A stretch of 37,949 nucleotides of DNA from Sporichthyaceae bacterium (GTDB taxonomy: Bacteria > Actinomycetota > Actinomycetes > Sporichthyales > Sporichthyaceae). Of the stretch, positions 24,475-32,758 are shown piece after piece. The notes beneath the pieces were generated by a model, which worked only from the letters and a program-made list of their open reading frames with translations, had not been told where the DNA came from and made no database searches. Both the position numbers and the translations under genes were made by a program. The stretch spans positions 1 to 37,949 of the forward strand of contig DATASX010000111.1 of NCBI GenBank assembly GCA_036269075.1. Reading direction: 5' to 3'. Position 1 is the stretch's first letter. Every line of letters begins with the position of its first letter.

Positions 24475-25968
24475 ATGCCGAATGTGGCACGCCGAACGAT
24501 CGCCGTCGGATCGCTTGTCGCGGTCCTGACCAGCGGTCTCGCCGCCTGCGGGAGCAAGCACTCCTCGTCCGGATCCGCTCCCGCGCCGACCCCAACCGCC
24601 TCGGCGCAGCAGTCGATGGGAACGGGCGACCCGTACGCGGACATCCGCACGGCCGCGCAGCACATGCCGGACATCGCCGCCACCCTGGCCGCCGGGATCG
24701 CGAAGGCCGACTCGCCCACCGCCTCGCCTGCACCGACTCCCAAGTCCGCCGCGATCGCCGGGGACCCGGACTCCGCCGCCGCGGGCCTGCGCGCCAAGCT
24801 CAGCTACCTGCTGACCGAGCACACCTACCTGGCCGGGTTGGCCGTGGCCACGATGTACCACTTCGGCCCGGACGCCGAGGCGACCACGAAGGCCTCGAAC
24901 GCGCTCGACGCGAACGCGAACGACGTGGCCACCTTGATCGGCACCGTCGCGCCCAACGACAAGGACACGTTCCTGCAGTCCTGGCGGCAGCACGACACCG
25001 ACTTCGTCACCTACGCCAAGGCGGCGAAGGCGGGCACCGCGGCCACGTCGGCGAAGACCGCGGCGCAGCGCAGCCTCGCCGGTTACGCGCGGTCCGCGGG
25101 CGAGTTCTTCAACAAGATCAGCAACGATCACCTGTCCTCGACCCTGGTCGCGCAGTCGTTCACCGTGCACATCTCGTCGCTGACCGCGGCGATCGACGGC
25201 CTGGCCGCCGGTTCGACCGACGCGTTCAAGCTGCTGAAGACCGCCGCCGGCCACATGGACGACTCAGCGGCCTACCTGGCGAGCGGGATCGCGAAGTCGG
25301 CCAACCTCCCCGGCGAGACGGCCTCGAAGGCCTCGGTCCTGCGGTCGACGCTCACCGGCCTGCTCACCAGCCACGTGTACCTGGCCGGGGTCGCGGTGTT
25401 CACCGCCTACAGCACCAGTGGGGCGACCGACTCGCCGGCGTTCCAGGCGGCCGGCGACGCACTGGACACCAACTCGCAGGACCTGGCCACCCAGATCGGA
25501 CAGGTCGCCGGAAGCGCCAACCAGAGCAAGTTCCTGCAGACGTGGCGCAAGCACATCGACGACTTCGTCTCCTACGCGAAGGCCGACGCCGCCAAGGACA
25601 GCTCGGGCAAGTCCGCCGCGCTGGCCGACCTCGACGCCTATCGCAGCGCGGCCGGGCAGTTCTTCTCGGACATCACCGGCGGCGCGATCCAGGCCTCGGC
25701 CGTCGCCGACGCGCTCAAGGACCACGTCCAGAGCCTGGCCGGCGCGATCGACTCGCTGAGGACGGCGGTGCTCGACGTCCCGGTCACCACACCGCCGTCG
25801 TTCGGTCCGGTGACGTCCTCGGCGGAGCCGTCGGAGTCCGCCTCGCCGACCCCGACCGCCACCAAGAAGTCGACCAAGAAGACGGCCACGCCGACGCCTT
25901 TGGCCCCAACGCCGACGGCCACGGCCTCGCCGAGCGCGACCGCCGCAGAGATCCCCGAGCCGCGGTGA
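24475..25968 (+). CDS. Lipoprotein with two copies of a helical domain
   Basis: This 497-residue exported lipoprotein has a basic start, hydrophobic core and lipobox SGLAACGS with the acylated Cys at about residue 25. Two similar helical domains follow at about residues 110-250 and 290-430. Each has LLTEHTYLAGLAV or LLTSHVYLAGVAV, then ALDANANDVATLIG or ALDTNSQDLATQIG, then FLQSWRQHDTDFVTYAKA or FLQTWRKHIDDFVSYAKA. The His in LLxxHxYLAG and the WRxH pair are kept in both, hinting at metal or heme binding. The C-terminal 60 residues are a Ser/Thr/Pro/Ala linker of cell-wall type. Domains of this kind occur in actinobacteria and Bacillus without a known function. The ATG follows GAGAGGACC. Confidence 0.85.
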   Translation: MPNVARRTIAVGSLVAVLTSGLAACGSKHSSSGSAPAPTPTASAQQSMGTGDPYADIRTAAQHMPDIAATLAAGIAKADSPTASPAPTPKSAAIAGDPDSAAAGLRAKLSYLLTEHTYLAGLAVATMYHFGPDAEATTKASNALDANANDVATLIGTVAPNDKDTFLQSWRQHDTDFVTYAKAAKAGTAATSAKTAAQRSLAGYARSAGEFFNKISNDHLSSTLVAQSFTVHISSLTAAIDGLAAGSTDAFKLLKTAAGHMDDSAAYLASGIAKSANLPGETASKASVLRSTLTGLLTSHVYLAGVAVFTAYSTSGATDSPAFQAAGDALDTNSQDLATQIGQVAGSANQSKFLQTWRKHIDDFVSYAKADAAKDSSGKSAALADLDAYRSAAGQFFSDITGGAIQASAVADALKDHVQSLAGAIDSLRTAVLDVPVTTPPSFGPVTSSAEPSESASPTPTATKKSTKKTATPTPLAPTPTATASPSATAAEIPEPR

Positions 25969-25977
25969 CTCCGGGCG

Positions 25978-27159
25978 TCAGCCGGTCGCGAACACGCTGA
26001 CCTGGATCAGCCGTTGCGGGAACGGTCCGCTCAGGCGGACCGCCCGCACCGGCCGGGCGGTCAGCACCTGCACCAGGATCGAGTCGGCGGCGCCGAACGG
26101 TTGCGAGCCGACCTGCTGGAAGGTCCGGCCGTCGCTGCTGATGCTCACCGTGCACTCGCTGATGCAGCCGCGGACCACGATCAGGTTCGCCCGAACGGCG
26201 CTCGACAACCGGACGTCGAGGAACGGGTACGGGTTGGCGCCGTTGCGCAGGCAGGACTGGTTCGGGCATCCGGGCCCGTAGTCCGGGGTGAAGAACGTCC
26301 GGGTGAACGTCCCGTCGGTGAGTGGGCACGGCTGCTGCGGCACGGGTTTGCCGGTCGGGCCCGCCAGCTCGCACGCCGCTCCGCGGCTGGGCGGCACCGA
26401 GTGGCCCTGCACCGGCAGGCTGCTGCTGAACAGCGCCGGGTGCCCGGCGTCGGTTCCCGACTGGATGCTGCGCAGCGTGAACGCTTGGTCCTCCAGCACC
26501 CGAGGGTCGTAACCGCCGCTGACGTCCAAGGAGTTGGTCTGGACCGGCTCGCCGGTGGCGGTGACCGTCGTGGCGCCCGGGTGCACCCGGCCCGGCAGCT
26601 GCGGGGGAGTCAGGTGGTCGCGGCCGCCCTTGGACGTCACGGTCGGCCCGCCGGAGACCAGCAGGACATCGCCCACCGTCGCGCCGGCGACCGAGGTGGC
26701 CGGCAAGGTCAGCCGGTTACCTACCTGACCGCCGCCGCGCGGGGTCGCCACCGCCAGGTAGTAGTTGTCCTTGTCGGCGTTCGGGCCGGGCACGGCCACG
26801 GCGAAAGTGCCGTCGGCGGCGCTGTAGCCCTGTTTCGACGGGCCCGAGCAAACCCCGACGGCGCACAGGATCCCGGCGGAGGCCAGGGCGGCGAACCCTT
26901 TGGCGAACTGCTCCATCCCGGACAGCGCGACGGCGACCACGACCACCGCCCCGCCCACGGCCCTGCCGGACTCGTCGACCACCCGACCGCTCACGGCCGG
27001 CCCGGACACCGGGTCGGCGTGCGCGGGCACGGCGGCCGGCGTCTGCGCGGGCAGTGCCCGCGATCCGGCGGTGTAGGAACTGGCGCACGCGACCAGCGTC
27101 GTGAGCGCCACAGCGACGGCCAGGACCGTCCGCACTCCTCCGTTCGGGTGACCCGGCAT
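25978..27159 (-). CDS. Lipoprotein with Ig-like regulatory domain and discoidin-like end
   Basis: This 393-residue exported protein has the signal VRTVLAVAVALTTLVACASS, with the lipobox Cys at about residue 25. Residues about 50-150 (SGRVVDESGRAVGGAVVVV ... YSAADGTFAVAVPGPN) read as a carboxypeptidase-regulatory-like (CarboxypepD_reg/Ig-like) domain. The C-terminal 130 residues hold four to six Cys and a beta pattern ending ISSDGRTFQQVGS and VRAVRLSGPFPQRL. That ending resembles F5/8 type C (discoidin) domains, which bind carbohydrate or surfaces. The ATG at 27159 starts MPGHPNGGVRT. It converges with the preceding lipoprotein (9 bp between stops). Ligand and role are unknown. Confidence 0.75.
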   Translation of the reverse strand: MPGHPNGGVRTVLAVAVALTTLVACASSYTAGSRALPAQTPAAVPAHADPVSGPAVSGRVVDESGRAVGGAVVVVAVALSGMEQFAKGFAALASAGILCAVGVCSGPSKQGYSAADGTFAVAVPGPNADKDNYYLAVATPRGGGQVGNRLTLPATSVAGATVGDVLLVSGGPTVTSKGGRDHLTPPQLPGRVHPGATTVTATGEPVQTNSLDVSGGYDPRVLEDQAFTLRSIQSGTDAGHPALFSSSLPVQGHSVPPSRGAACELAGPTGKPVPQQPCPLTDGTFTRTFFTPDYGPGCPNQSCLRNGANPYPFLDVRLSSAVRANLIVVRGCISECTVSISSDGRTFQQVGSQPFGAADSILVQVLTARPVRAVRLSGPFPQRLIQVSVFATG

Positions 27160-27257
27160 CGGCCATTGATATCGAATCTCACTCCGATGGAGCAGTGCTT
27201 GGACCGCAACGAGCCCGGCCGACGTCAAAAGGTGGCGAGCGGATCAAGGAGAGCGAC

Positions 27258-27731
27258 GTGCGGAATCGGCCCAACGTGACCAGGTTGCTGATCTTCCTCG
27301 GTGTTGTCGGTGCGGCGGTCTCGATCGCGGCCGCCGCGATGCACGGTTCTCAACCGGCCAGGGCGGCCGACGACGTGCCTGCCACCGTGCCCACGGCGGT
27401 GCCCGTGGCACCCGGACCCGTCCGCCAACCCGTGCAGACCTGTCTGCCCGGTAGCACCGGCACCTACGTCGGGCGGCACGGCAGCGTCGAGGTGTTGTGC
27501 GCGTTGAGTGCGGACGGCTCCCGCTGGCAGTGGAACGGGATCGTCCAGAGCTCCGACGCCTATGCCGCAGCCGGGCTCGGGGCCACCGTGGTCGACTCCA
27601 CCGGCGCGACCTGGGTGTGCAAGCTGGCCAGCGGCGGCTCGAAGCTGTGGGTCTGGCTGCCGCAGAGCAACACGAACTGGCACCCGGCGAGTGCGTCCTA
27701 CCCCAGCGAAGGCGTCACCGCCGACTCCTGA
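27258..27731 (+). CDS. Exported protein, unknown function
   Basis: This 157-residue protein starts at a GTG with AAGGAGAGCGAC upstream. A hydrophobic N-terminal segment (LLIFLGVVGAAVSIAAAAM) ends near ARA-AD, so it is a likely signal peptide or membrane anchor. A Pro/Val linker and a compact domain follow, with CLPGSTGTYVGRHG, SRWQWNGIVQSSD, ATWVCKLASGG and LWVWLPQSNTNWHPA. Two or three Cys could form disulfides. I recognise no family. It diverges from the lipoprotein at 27159 (98 bp between starts) and converges with the CaiB-family gene (7 bp between stops). Confidence 0.7.
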   Translation: MRNRPNVTRLLIFLGVVGAAVSIAAAAMHGSQPARAADDVPATVPTAVPVAPGPVRQPVQTCLPGSTGTYVGRHGSVEVLCALSADGSRWQWNGIVQSSDAYAAAGLGATVVDSTGATWVCKLASGGSKLWVWLPQSNTNWHPASASYPSEGVTADS

Positions 27732-27738
27732 TCCGCCG

Positions 27739-28839
27739 TCAGTTCGCGGTCCAGCGAGCGAGGACGTCGGCCAGCGGGGTCGGCGCCGCGGCCGGGGCCG
27801 CGGGCACGCCCGGATCGGACCGGGAGAACCGGGGCGCGGGCGCGGATTGCACCACGCCGTCGACCTCGACGAGGGTGCCGCGCTCGCGCACGTGCGGGTG
27901 CTGCGCCACCTCGTCGAAGGCCAGGACCGGGCTCACGCAGGCGTCGGTGTCGACGAAGTGCGCGGCCCACTCGTCGCGGGTACGCGAGGCGAACAACTCG
28001 GTGAACTGCTTGCGCAGGGCCGGCCAGCCGGAGGCGTCGTGCTGGCGCGGCAGGTCGGCCGCGTCCAGCCCCAGACCGGCCAGCAGCGCCGCGTAGAACT
28101 GCGGCTCCAACGCGCCCACGGCGACGAACCGGCCGTCGGAGCACTCGTAGGTGTCGTAGAACGGGGCGCCGCCGTCCAGCAGGTTGGTGCCCGGGGCGTC
28201 GCTCCAGATCCCCACCGCGCGCAGGCCCCAGACCATCTGCAGCAACGATGCGGTCCCGTCGACGATCGCGCCGTCGACGACCTGGCCGCGGCCGGAGATC
28301 CCGCGCTCGAACAGCGCCGCCAGGATGCCCAGCACCAGGTACAGCGAGCCGCCGCCGAAGTCCCCGAACATGTTGATCGGCGGCACCGGCCGGCCGTCGG
28401 CGGAGCGGAAGGCGTTGAGCCCGCCGGTCAGGCCGATGTAGTTGATGTCGTGCCCGGCCCGCTGCGCCAACGGACCGCCCTGACCCCAGCCGGTCATCCG
28501 GGCGTAGATCAGCCGCGGGTTCAGCGCTGACGCGTCGTCAGGTCCGATGCCCAGCCGCTCGGCCACGCCCGGCCGGTACCCCTCGATGACCACGTCGGTC
28601 GCCGAGAGCAACTCGTTCAGCGCCGCGCGGCCCTCGTCGGTCTTCAGGTCCGCCGAGACCACCGAGATACCCCGCAGCATCCAGTTCCGGGCGCCGGGCG
28701 GCAGGACCTGCAAGCCACCGCTGGGCCGCTCCACCCGCACCACGTCGGCGCCGACGTCGGCCAGCAGCATCGCGGCATGCGGCCCGGGGCCGATCCCGCC
28801 GAGTTCCACCACTCGCAGACCGTGCAACGGACCCGGCAT
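27739..28839 (-). CDS. CaiB/BaiF family protein, alpha-methylacyl-CoA racemase-like
   Basis: This 366-residue type III CoA-transferase-family enzyme is most like alpha-methylacyl-CoA racemase (MCR, 360 residues in mycobacteria). It has [49 protein letters not shown] and the catalytic pair: His in [14 protein letters not shown] and Asp in [12 protein letters not shown] epimerises 2-methyl-branched acyl-CoAs by deprotonation, which opens (2R)-methyl lipids to beta-oxidation. The His-Asp pair favours racemase over transferase. The ATG at 28839 begins [15 protein letters not shown]. It diverges from mftE by 128 bp. Confidence 0.92.
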   Translation of the reverse strand: MPGPLHGLRVVELGGIGPGPHAAMLLADVGADVVRVERPSGGLQVLPPGARNWMLRGISVVSADLKTDEGRAALNELLSATDVVIEGYRPGVAERLGIGPDDASALNPRLIYARMTGWGQGGPLAQRAGHDINYIGLTGGLNAFRSADGRPVPPINMFGDFGGGSLYLVLGILAALFERGISGRGQVVDGAIVDGTASLLQMVWGLRAVGIWSDAPGTNLLDGGAPFYDTYECSDGRFVAVGALEPQFYAALLAGLGLDAADLPRQHDASGWPALRKQFTELFASRTRDEWAAHFVDTDACVSPVLAFDEVAQHPHVRERGTLVEVDGVVQSAPAPRFSRSDPGVPAAPAAAPTPLADVLARWTAN

Positions 28840-28967
28840 GGGCGTGCCTCCTCCTGATCGGGCGGGCCCAGTATCCACTCCACGGCCGTGCCACGGGTTC
28901 CGGGCCGGTCCCGCTGGGTACGCTCCGGGGGATCGGGCCGGCGCGACCTCTCGAGGAGCGAGCTGCG

Positions 28968-29651
28968 GTGATGCGCGACCTCGCGGATCTGACGTGGCCT
29001 CAGGTCGAGGCGGCCGTCGGTCCCGAGCTTGTGCTGGCCGTTCCCATCGGATCGACCGAACAGCACGGCCACCACTTACCGCTGTCGGTGGATTCCGACG
29101 TCGCCACCGCGTTGTGCCGCGGGTTGGCCGATCGCCGCCCTGGCGTGCTGATCGCCCCGATGCTGCCGTACGGGTCCAGCGGTGAGCACGCGGACTTCCC
29201 CGGCACGATCTCGATCGGGCGGGAGGCGTTGGAGTCGGTGCTGGTCGAACTCGGCCGGTCGGCAGCGACGACGTTCCCGCGGATCGTGGTGGTTTCCGGT
29301 CACGGTGGCAACGCCGAGCCGTTGCGCGCCGCGGTGGCGCGGCTGCGGGAGGAGGGCCGCGACGTGCGTGCCTTCGAGCCGCGCTGGGACGGCGACGCGC
29401 ACGCCGGGCGGACCGAGACCTCGCTGGCGCTGGCGCTGGACCCGAACCGGGTCGACCTGGCCGCCGCGGTGCCCGGCGACACCCGCCCGTTGGCCGAGAT
29501 CCTGCCCGTGCTGCGGGCCAACGGATTGCGCGCGGTCACCGCGAGCGGCGTGCTCGGCGACCCGCGGGATGCCGACGAACTGTCCGGAGCCGTGCTGCTG
29601 AGTCGCTTGATCGGCGACCTGACGGCGGCCGTGACCGATTGGTGGGGCTGA
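28968..29651 (+). CDS. mftE: Mycofactocin precursor peptide peptidase MftE (creatininase family)
   Basis: This 227-residue creatininase-fold metalloenzyme has [20 protein letters not shown], with the Glu/His/Asp metal ligands, [31 protein letters not shown] and [16 protein letters not shown] with a further ligand Glu. In mycofactocin biosynthesis MftE cuts the MftA peptide to release the modified C-terminal Val-Tyr dipeptide after MftC acts. Matching motifs and the neighbouring MftF and mycofactocin-type SDR support this over creatininase. The GTG/ATG pair at 28968/28971 lies behind GAGGAG; I used 28968. No mftA, B, C or D gene lies in the adjoining DNA. Confidence 0.88.
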   Translation: MMRDLADLTWPQVEAAVGPELVLAVPIGSTEQHGHHLPLSVDSDVATALCRGLADRRPGVLIAPMLPYGSSGEHADFPGTISIGREALESVLVELGRSAATTFPRIVVVSGHGGNAEPLRAAVARLREEGRDVRAFEPRWDGDAHAGRTETSLALALDPNRVDLAAAVPGDTRPLAEILPVLRANGLRAVTASGVLGDPRDADELSGAVLLSRLIGDLTAAVTDWWG

Positions 29652-29652
29652 G

Positions 29653-29732
29653 TTGCCAATGCAACCGGGAGTAGGTCGTCCGAAAGAGCCTTCAGACGTG
29701 CAAATAGACCTAATTCCGGGTGCACTTGGCAA
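29653..29732 (+). promoter_or_regulatory. Nested inverted repeat in the leader of the mycofactocin SDR
   Basis: The outer arms TTGCCAATGCAACCGG (29653-29668) and CCGGGTGCACTTGGCAA (29716-29732) pair over 15 positions with one bulge and one mismatch. An inner pair TAGGTC/GACCTA (29672-29677 and 29707-29712) nests inside. The stretch is AT-richer than its surroundings and ends 13 bp before the SDR start. It could be a leader RNA hairpin or a regulator binding site. Confidence 0.45.
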
Positions 29733-29745
29733 CGATCGGGGCAGT

Positions 29746-30537
29746 ATGACTCTCCGTCAGTCGGTGGCGTTGGTGACCGGGGCAGGCCGCGGGATCGGCG
29801 CGGCCACCGTCGGTGCTCTGGCTCGCTCGGGTTGGGCGGTGCTCGCGGTCGACTCGTGCGCGCCCGACCCGGCCGTCGGCTATCCGATGGCCACCGTGGC
29901 CGACCTGGCCGCGGTGGTGGCCGCCGCGGGCGGTGCGGTGCAGTCGTACGTCGCGGACGTCCGAGATCCCGGGGCGCTGGCCGACGCCGTCGCGGCGGCC
30001 GAACGACACTGGGGCGGCCTGGACGCCGCGATCACATGCGCCGGGGTGATCGCCGGCGGGGTGCCGCACTGGGAGTTCGCGCCCGAGGCCGAACGTGCCG
30101 TGCTGGACGTCGACCTGGGCGGGGTGCTGAACCTGGGGCGGGCCGCGGTGCCCGCGCTGCTGCGTCGGCCGGAGCCCAGGTCGGGTCGTTTCCTGGCGGT
30201 GGCCTCGGCGGCCGCCACCCGCGGGCTGCCGCACCTGGCGGCCTACTGCGCGGCCAAGGCCGGGGTGGCCGGGTTCGTCCGCGCCCTGGCGGTCGAGTTG
30301 GCCGGGACTGGGGTGACCGCGAACGCCGTCAGCCCCGGGTCCACCGATACCGCGATGCTGGCCGCATCCGCCGACCTGTACAGGCTGGCCGGCCCCGAGG
30401 AGTTCGCCCGACAGGCGCCGCTCGGTCGATTGCTGGAGCCGGCCGAGATCGCCGCGATGCTGGTGTTCCTGGCCGGTCCGCAGGCCGGGGGTATCACCGG
30501 GGCAGTGGTGCCGGTCGACGGCGGCCTTGCTCTGTGA
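29746..30537 (+). CDS. Mycofactocin-coupled short-chain dehydrogenase
   Basis: This 263-residue SDR has the nucleotide motif VALVTGAGRGIGAAT and the catalytic Ser-Tyr-Lys in VASAAATRG and YCAAKAG. An unusual insertion after the second strand, VDSCAPDPAVGYPMATVADL, is typical of mycofactocin-coupled SDRs. In these the NAD cofactor stays bound (nicotinoprotein) and mycofactocin takes the electrons from the alcohol substrate. The C-terminal VSPGSTDTAML and GAVVPVDGGLAL are normal. The start ATG lies behind CGGGG. Position between mftE and mftF supports the assignment. Its stop TGA overlaps the first possible GTG start of mftF in GTGA. The substrate is unknown. Confidence 0.9.
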   Translation: MTLRQSVALVTGAGRGIGAATVGALARSGWAVLAVDSCAPDPAVGYPMATVADLAAVVAAAGGAVQSYVADVRDPGALADAVAAAERHWGGLDAAITCAGVIAGGVPHWEFAPEAERAVLDVDLGGVLNLGRAAVPALLRRPEPRSGRFLAVASAAATRGLPHLAAYCAAKAGVAGFVRALAVELAGTGVTANAVSPGSTDTAMLAASADLYRLAGPEEFARQAPLGRLLEPAEIAAMLVFLAGPQAGGITGAVVPVDGGLAL

Positions 30538-30704
30538 GCGACTGCGACGAGCGAGGAACGAGCGAGGAGCACAAGCGAACGGCAAGCACTGTGAGCGACT
30601 GCGACGAGCGAGGAACGAGCGAGGAGCACAAGCGAACGGCAAGCACTGTGAGCGACTGCGACGAGCGAGGAACGAGCGAGGAGCACAACCGAACGACAAG
30701 TACT
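30534..30704 (+). repeat. Three tandem 57-bp in-frame units at the mftF start
   Basis: Three units of exactly 57 bp (30534, 30591, 30648) are followed by a fourth GTGAGCGA at 30705. Units 1 and 2 are identical and unit 3 differs at a few bases. Each begins with GTG and encodes VSDCDERGTSEEHKRTAST (unit 3 has N and T changes) in the mftF frame. Each also contains an internal duplicate of ACGAGCGAGGA. The first unit overlaps the SDR stop. Confidence 0.95.
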
Positions 30705-32093
30705 GTGAGCGAGCCGGCGGCCGGCGGTCTGCCGGTCGGGTTCGGGATCGAGTTCGACCCGACCCTGCGGCGCCCCGCCGCCGACGTGCTGGTCGGCGGA
30801 ACGCCGTCGCGGATGCTTCGGCTCAGCGGGCGCGGCCTGGATGCGTTCGCGGAACTGGAGTCCGGTCAGGTGCGATCGGCCGCCGGCGGCGTGCTCGCGC
30901 GCCGGCTGACCGATGCCGGATTGGCCCATCCGCAGCCGCCCGCTGCGGCGGAACCGGACCTGGTGGTGATCGTCCCGGCGTACGGCCGTCCCGATCTCCT
31001 GGACCGGTGCCTGACTGCGCTCGGTCGAGTGTTCCCGGTCCTGGTGGTCGATGACGCCTCGCCGCAGCCGCCGACCGACGTGGTTGCGCGCCACGGGGCC
31101 GCGCTGATCCGGCGGGGGAGCAACGGTGGGCCCGGCGCCGCGCGCAACACCGGGTTGGCCGCCACCGATGCGGAGTTTGTGGCCTTCGTCGACAGCGACG
31201 CGGCGGCAGGCCCGGAGGTGTTGGCCGCCCTGGCCGGGCACCTGGCCGATCCGGCCGTCGCGGCGGCGGCGCCGCGCATCCGGATCGTGCGCACGACGGC
31301 CCGGACCACCGGTTACGCCGCGGGTCGCAGCGCGCTCGACCTCGGCGCTCGCCCCGCTGCGGTCCGGCCCGACAGCCACGTCACCTACCTGCCGAGCACG
31401 GTGCTGGTGGTCCGCCGGAGCTGCTTGGGCGCCGGGTTCGACGAGGCGCTGCGGGTCGGGGAGGACGTCGACCTGGTGTGGCGCCTGCACGACGCCGGAC
31501 ACGTCGTCCGCTACGACCCGAGCGTGGCGGTGGAGCACGTCGAGCCGTGGACCTGGTCCGGCCTGCTGGGCCGGCGCTACCGGTACGGCCGCTCGGCCGC
31601 GCATCTGACGAGGCGTCACCCGGGGCGGCTGACACCGCTGGTGGTCGAGCCGTGGACCGGCACGGGCACGGTGGCGCTGCTGGCCGGTCGGCCTCGGGTC
31701 GCCGCGGCCGCGTTGGCCGGCGGAGTTGTGGCGGAGTGGCGCCGGCGCGGCCGGCTGGGGCTGCCGCGCCGCACGGCGCCGGTGGTGGTCGCCCGCCGGG
31801 CGCAGGCGGCCTGGTGCAACGGCGGCGCGTGGGCGGTGCGATTCCTGGGCCCGGTGCTGGCCGTTGCCGTGGTGCGCAAGGTCCGGCTGGGGCGGATACC
31901 GGCTGGGTTGCTCGCGCTGGTGCTGGCCGAGCCGGTCGCGTCGTGGTGGGCGGCCCGGGATCGGGCTGCCGGTCCGATCACCCACGTGCTCGGGCACCTG
32001 GCCGAGGACATTGCTTACGGGGCCGGGGTGATGAGCGGCTGCGCCCGCGAACGCACCGTCGAGCCGGTGCTGCCGACGGTGCGTCGTGTCTGA
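30705..32093 (+). CDS. mftF: Mycofactocin glycosyltransferase MftF
   Basis: This 462-residue membrane-associated family 2 glycosyltransferase adds beta-1,4-glucose units to premycofactocin. An N-terminal PqqD/MftB-like segment (LPVGFGIEFDPTLRRPAADV, RMLRLSGRGLDAF) precedes the GT-A domain: VVIVPAYGRPDLLDRCL, VLVVDDASPQPP, GGPGAARNTGLAA, AFVDSDAA (DxD-like) and GEDVDLVWRLHDAGH. Hydrophobic helices lie in the C-terminal third. Length from 30705 fits the family (about 470). Starts at 30534, 30591 or 30648 would add 57, 38 or 19 residues of a repeated hydrophilic peptide. The 30534 start overlaps the SDR stop (GTGA) and could be coupled. Which start is used is open. Confidence 0.9.
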   Translation: MSEPAAGGLPVGFGIEFDPTLRRPAADVLVGGTPSRMLRLSGRGLDAFAELESGQVRSAAGGVLARRLTDAGLAHPQPPAAAEPDLVVIVPAYGRPDLLDRCLTALGRVFPVLVVDDASPQPPTDVVARHGAALIRRGSNGGPGAARNTGLAATDAEFVAFVDSDAAAGPEVLAALAGHLADPAVAAAAPRIRIVRTTARTTGYAAGRSALDLGARPAAVRPDSHVTYLPSTVLVVRRSCLGAGFDEALRVGEDVDLVWRLHDAGHVVRYDPSVAVEHVEPWTWSGLLGRRYRYGRSAAHLTRRHPGRLTPLVVEPWTGTGTVALLAGRPRVAAAALAGGVVAEWRRRGRLGLPRRTAPVVVARRAQAAWCNGGAWAVRFLGPVLAVAVVRKVRLGRIPAGLLALVLAEPVASWWAARDRAAGPITHVLGHLAEDIAYGAGVMSGCARERTVEPVLPTVRRV

Positions 32094-32114
32094 GCGGTCC
32101 GGCGAACGGCGTTC

Positions 32115-32738
32115 GTGCAAACGCACAATGTTCGGGCGCGTCGGGTGCGACTGAGCCAGGAGGCGGTGGTCGCGGCTGCGCTACGGGTCGTCGACGCCGA
32201 AGGTGTCGACGCGGCGACCATGCGTCGGGTCGGGCAGGAGCTCGGCACCGGGGTGGCCTCGCTCTACGCGCACGTGGCGGACAAGGACGAACTGCTCGCG
32301 CTGGTCTTCGACCGGGTGGTCGGCGAGATCGACCTGTCGGTGCCCGACGCCCACTGGACCGAGGCGGTCAAGACGTTCCCGAGGCGATGGCGCACCGCAT
32401 TGCTGGCCCACCGCGACCTGGCCAAGGTGAACCTGGGCACCGTACCCACCGGGCCCAACGCGATGCGTGGAATGGAGGGGATGCTCGCGGTCCTGCACGG
32501 CGCCGGGTTGCCGAACCGGGTGGTCGGCTACGCCGCCGACCTGATCGGTCAGTTCGTCACCGCGGCCACCTACGAGGCGAGCCTCTGGCAGGCGCGGATG
32601 TCCTCCCCGCAGGCCGAGAACGGGGACGAGAGATTCGAGTTCGGTCTGGACGTCGTGATCCGCGGGTTGGCCACCCACCTGCCGCCGGAGCCGCCCGGGC
32701 GGCCACGAGCCTCCGGCGTCCGGAAACGCCGGGCCTGA
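32115..32738 (+). CDS. TetR-family transcriptional regulator
   Basis: This 207-residue regulator has an N-terminal HTH: SQEAVVAAALRVVDAEGVDA, MRRVGQELGTGVASLYAHV and DKDELLALVFDRV, the standard TetR_N layout with the recognition helix around GVASLYAHV. The C-terminal ligand domain resembles the TetR_C type of TetR and TtgR-like regulators; its ligand is unknown. The GTG at 32115 starts 21 bp after mftF. It may repress mftF/SDR or the convergent HAD-kinase genes. It is not clearly MftR, which normally heads mft clusters. Its stop lies inside a hairpin shared with the convergent HAD gene. Confidence 0.88.
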   Translation: MQTHNVRARRVRLSQEAVVAAALRVVDAEGVDAATMRRVGQELGTGVASLYAHVADKDELLALVFDRVVGEIDLSVPDAHWTEAVKTFPRRWRTALLAHRDLAKVNLGTVPTGPNAMRGMEGMLAVLHGAGLPNRVVGYAADLIGQFVTAATYEASLWQARMSSPQAENGDERFEFGLDVVIRGLATHLPPEPPGRPRASGVRKRRA

Positions 32739-32758
32739 CGGGGTCAGCCCGTCAGGCT
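32732..32758. terminator. Shared hairpin over two convergent stop codons
   Basis: A perfect 10-bp stem (GCCTGACGGG/CCCGTCAGGC, with one further G-T pair) and a 5-nt loop cover 32732-32758. The stem contains the TGA of the TetR gene and runs into the stop of the HAD gene at 32744, so coding ends and terminator are merged. Confidence 0.6.

Noticed and set aside
30534-30704. CRISPR array
   Set aside because: The three 57-bp units are contiguous with no unique spacers and stay in the mftF reading frame.
32115-32738. MftR, the mycofactocin repressor
   Set aside because: It is a TetR protein next to mft genes, but MftR normally precedes mftA and sequence features here do not single it out.
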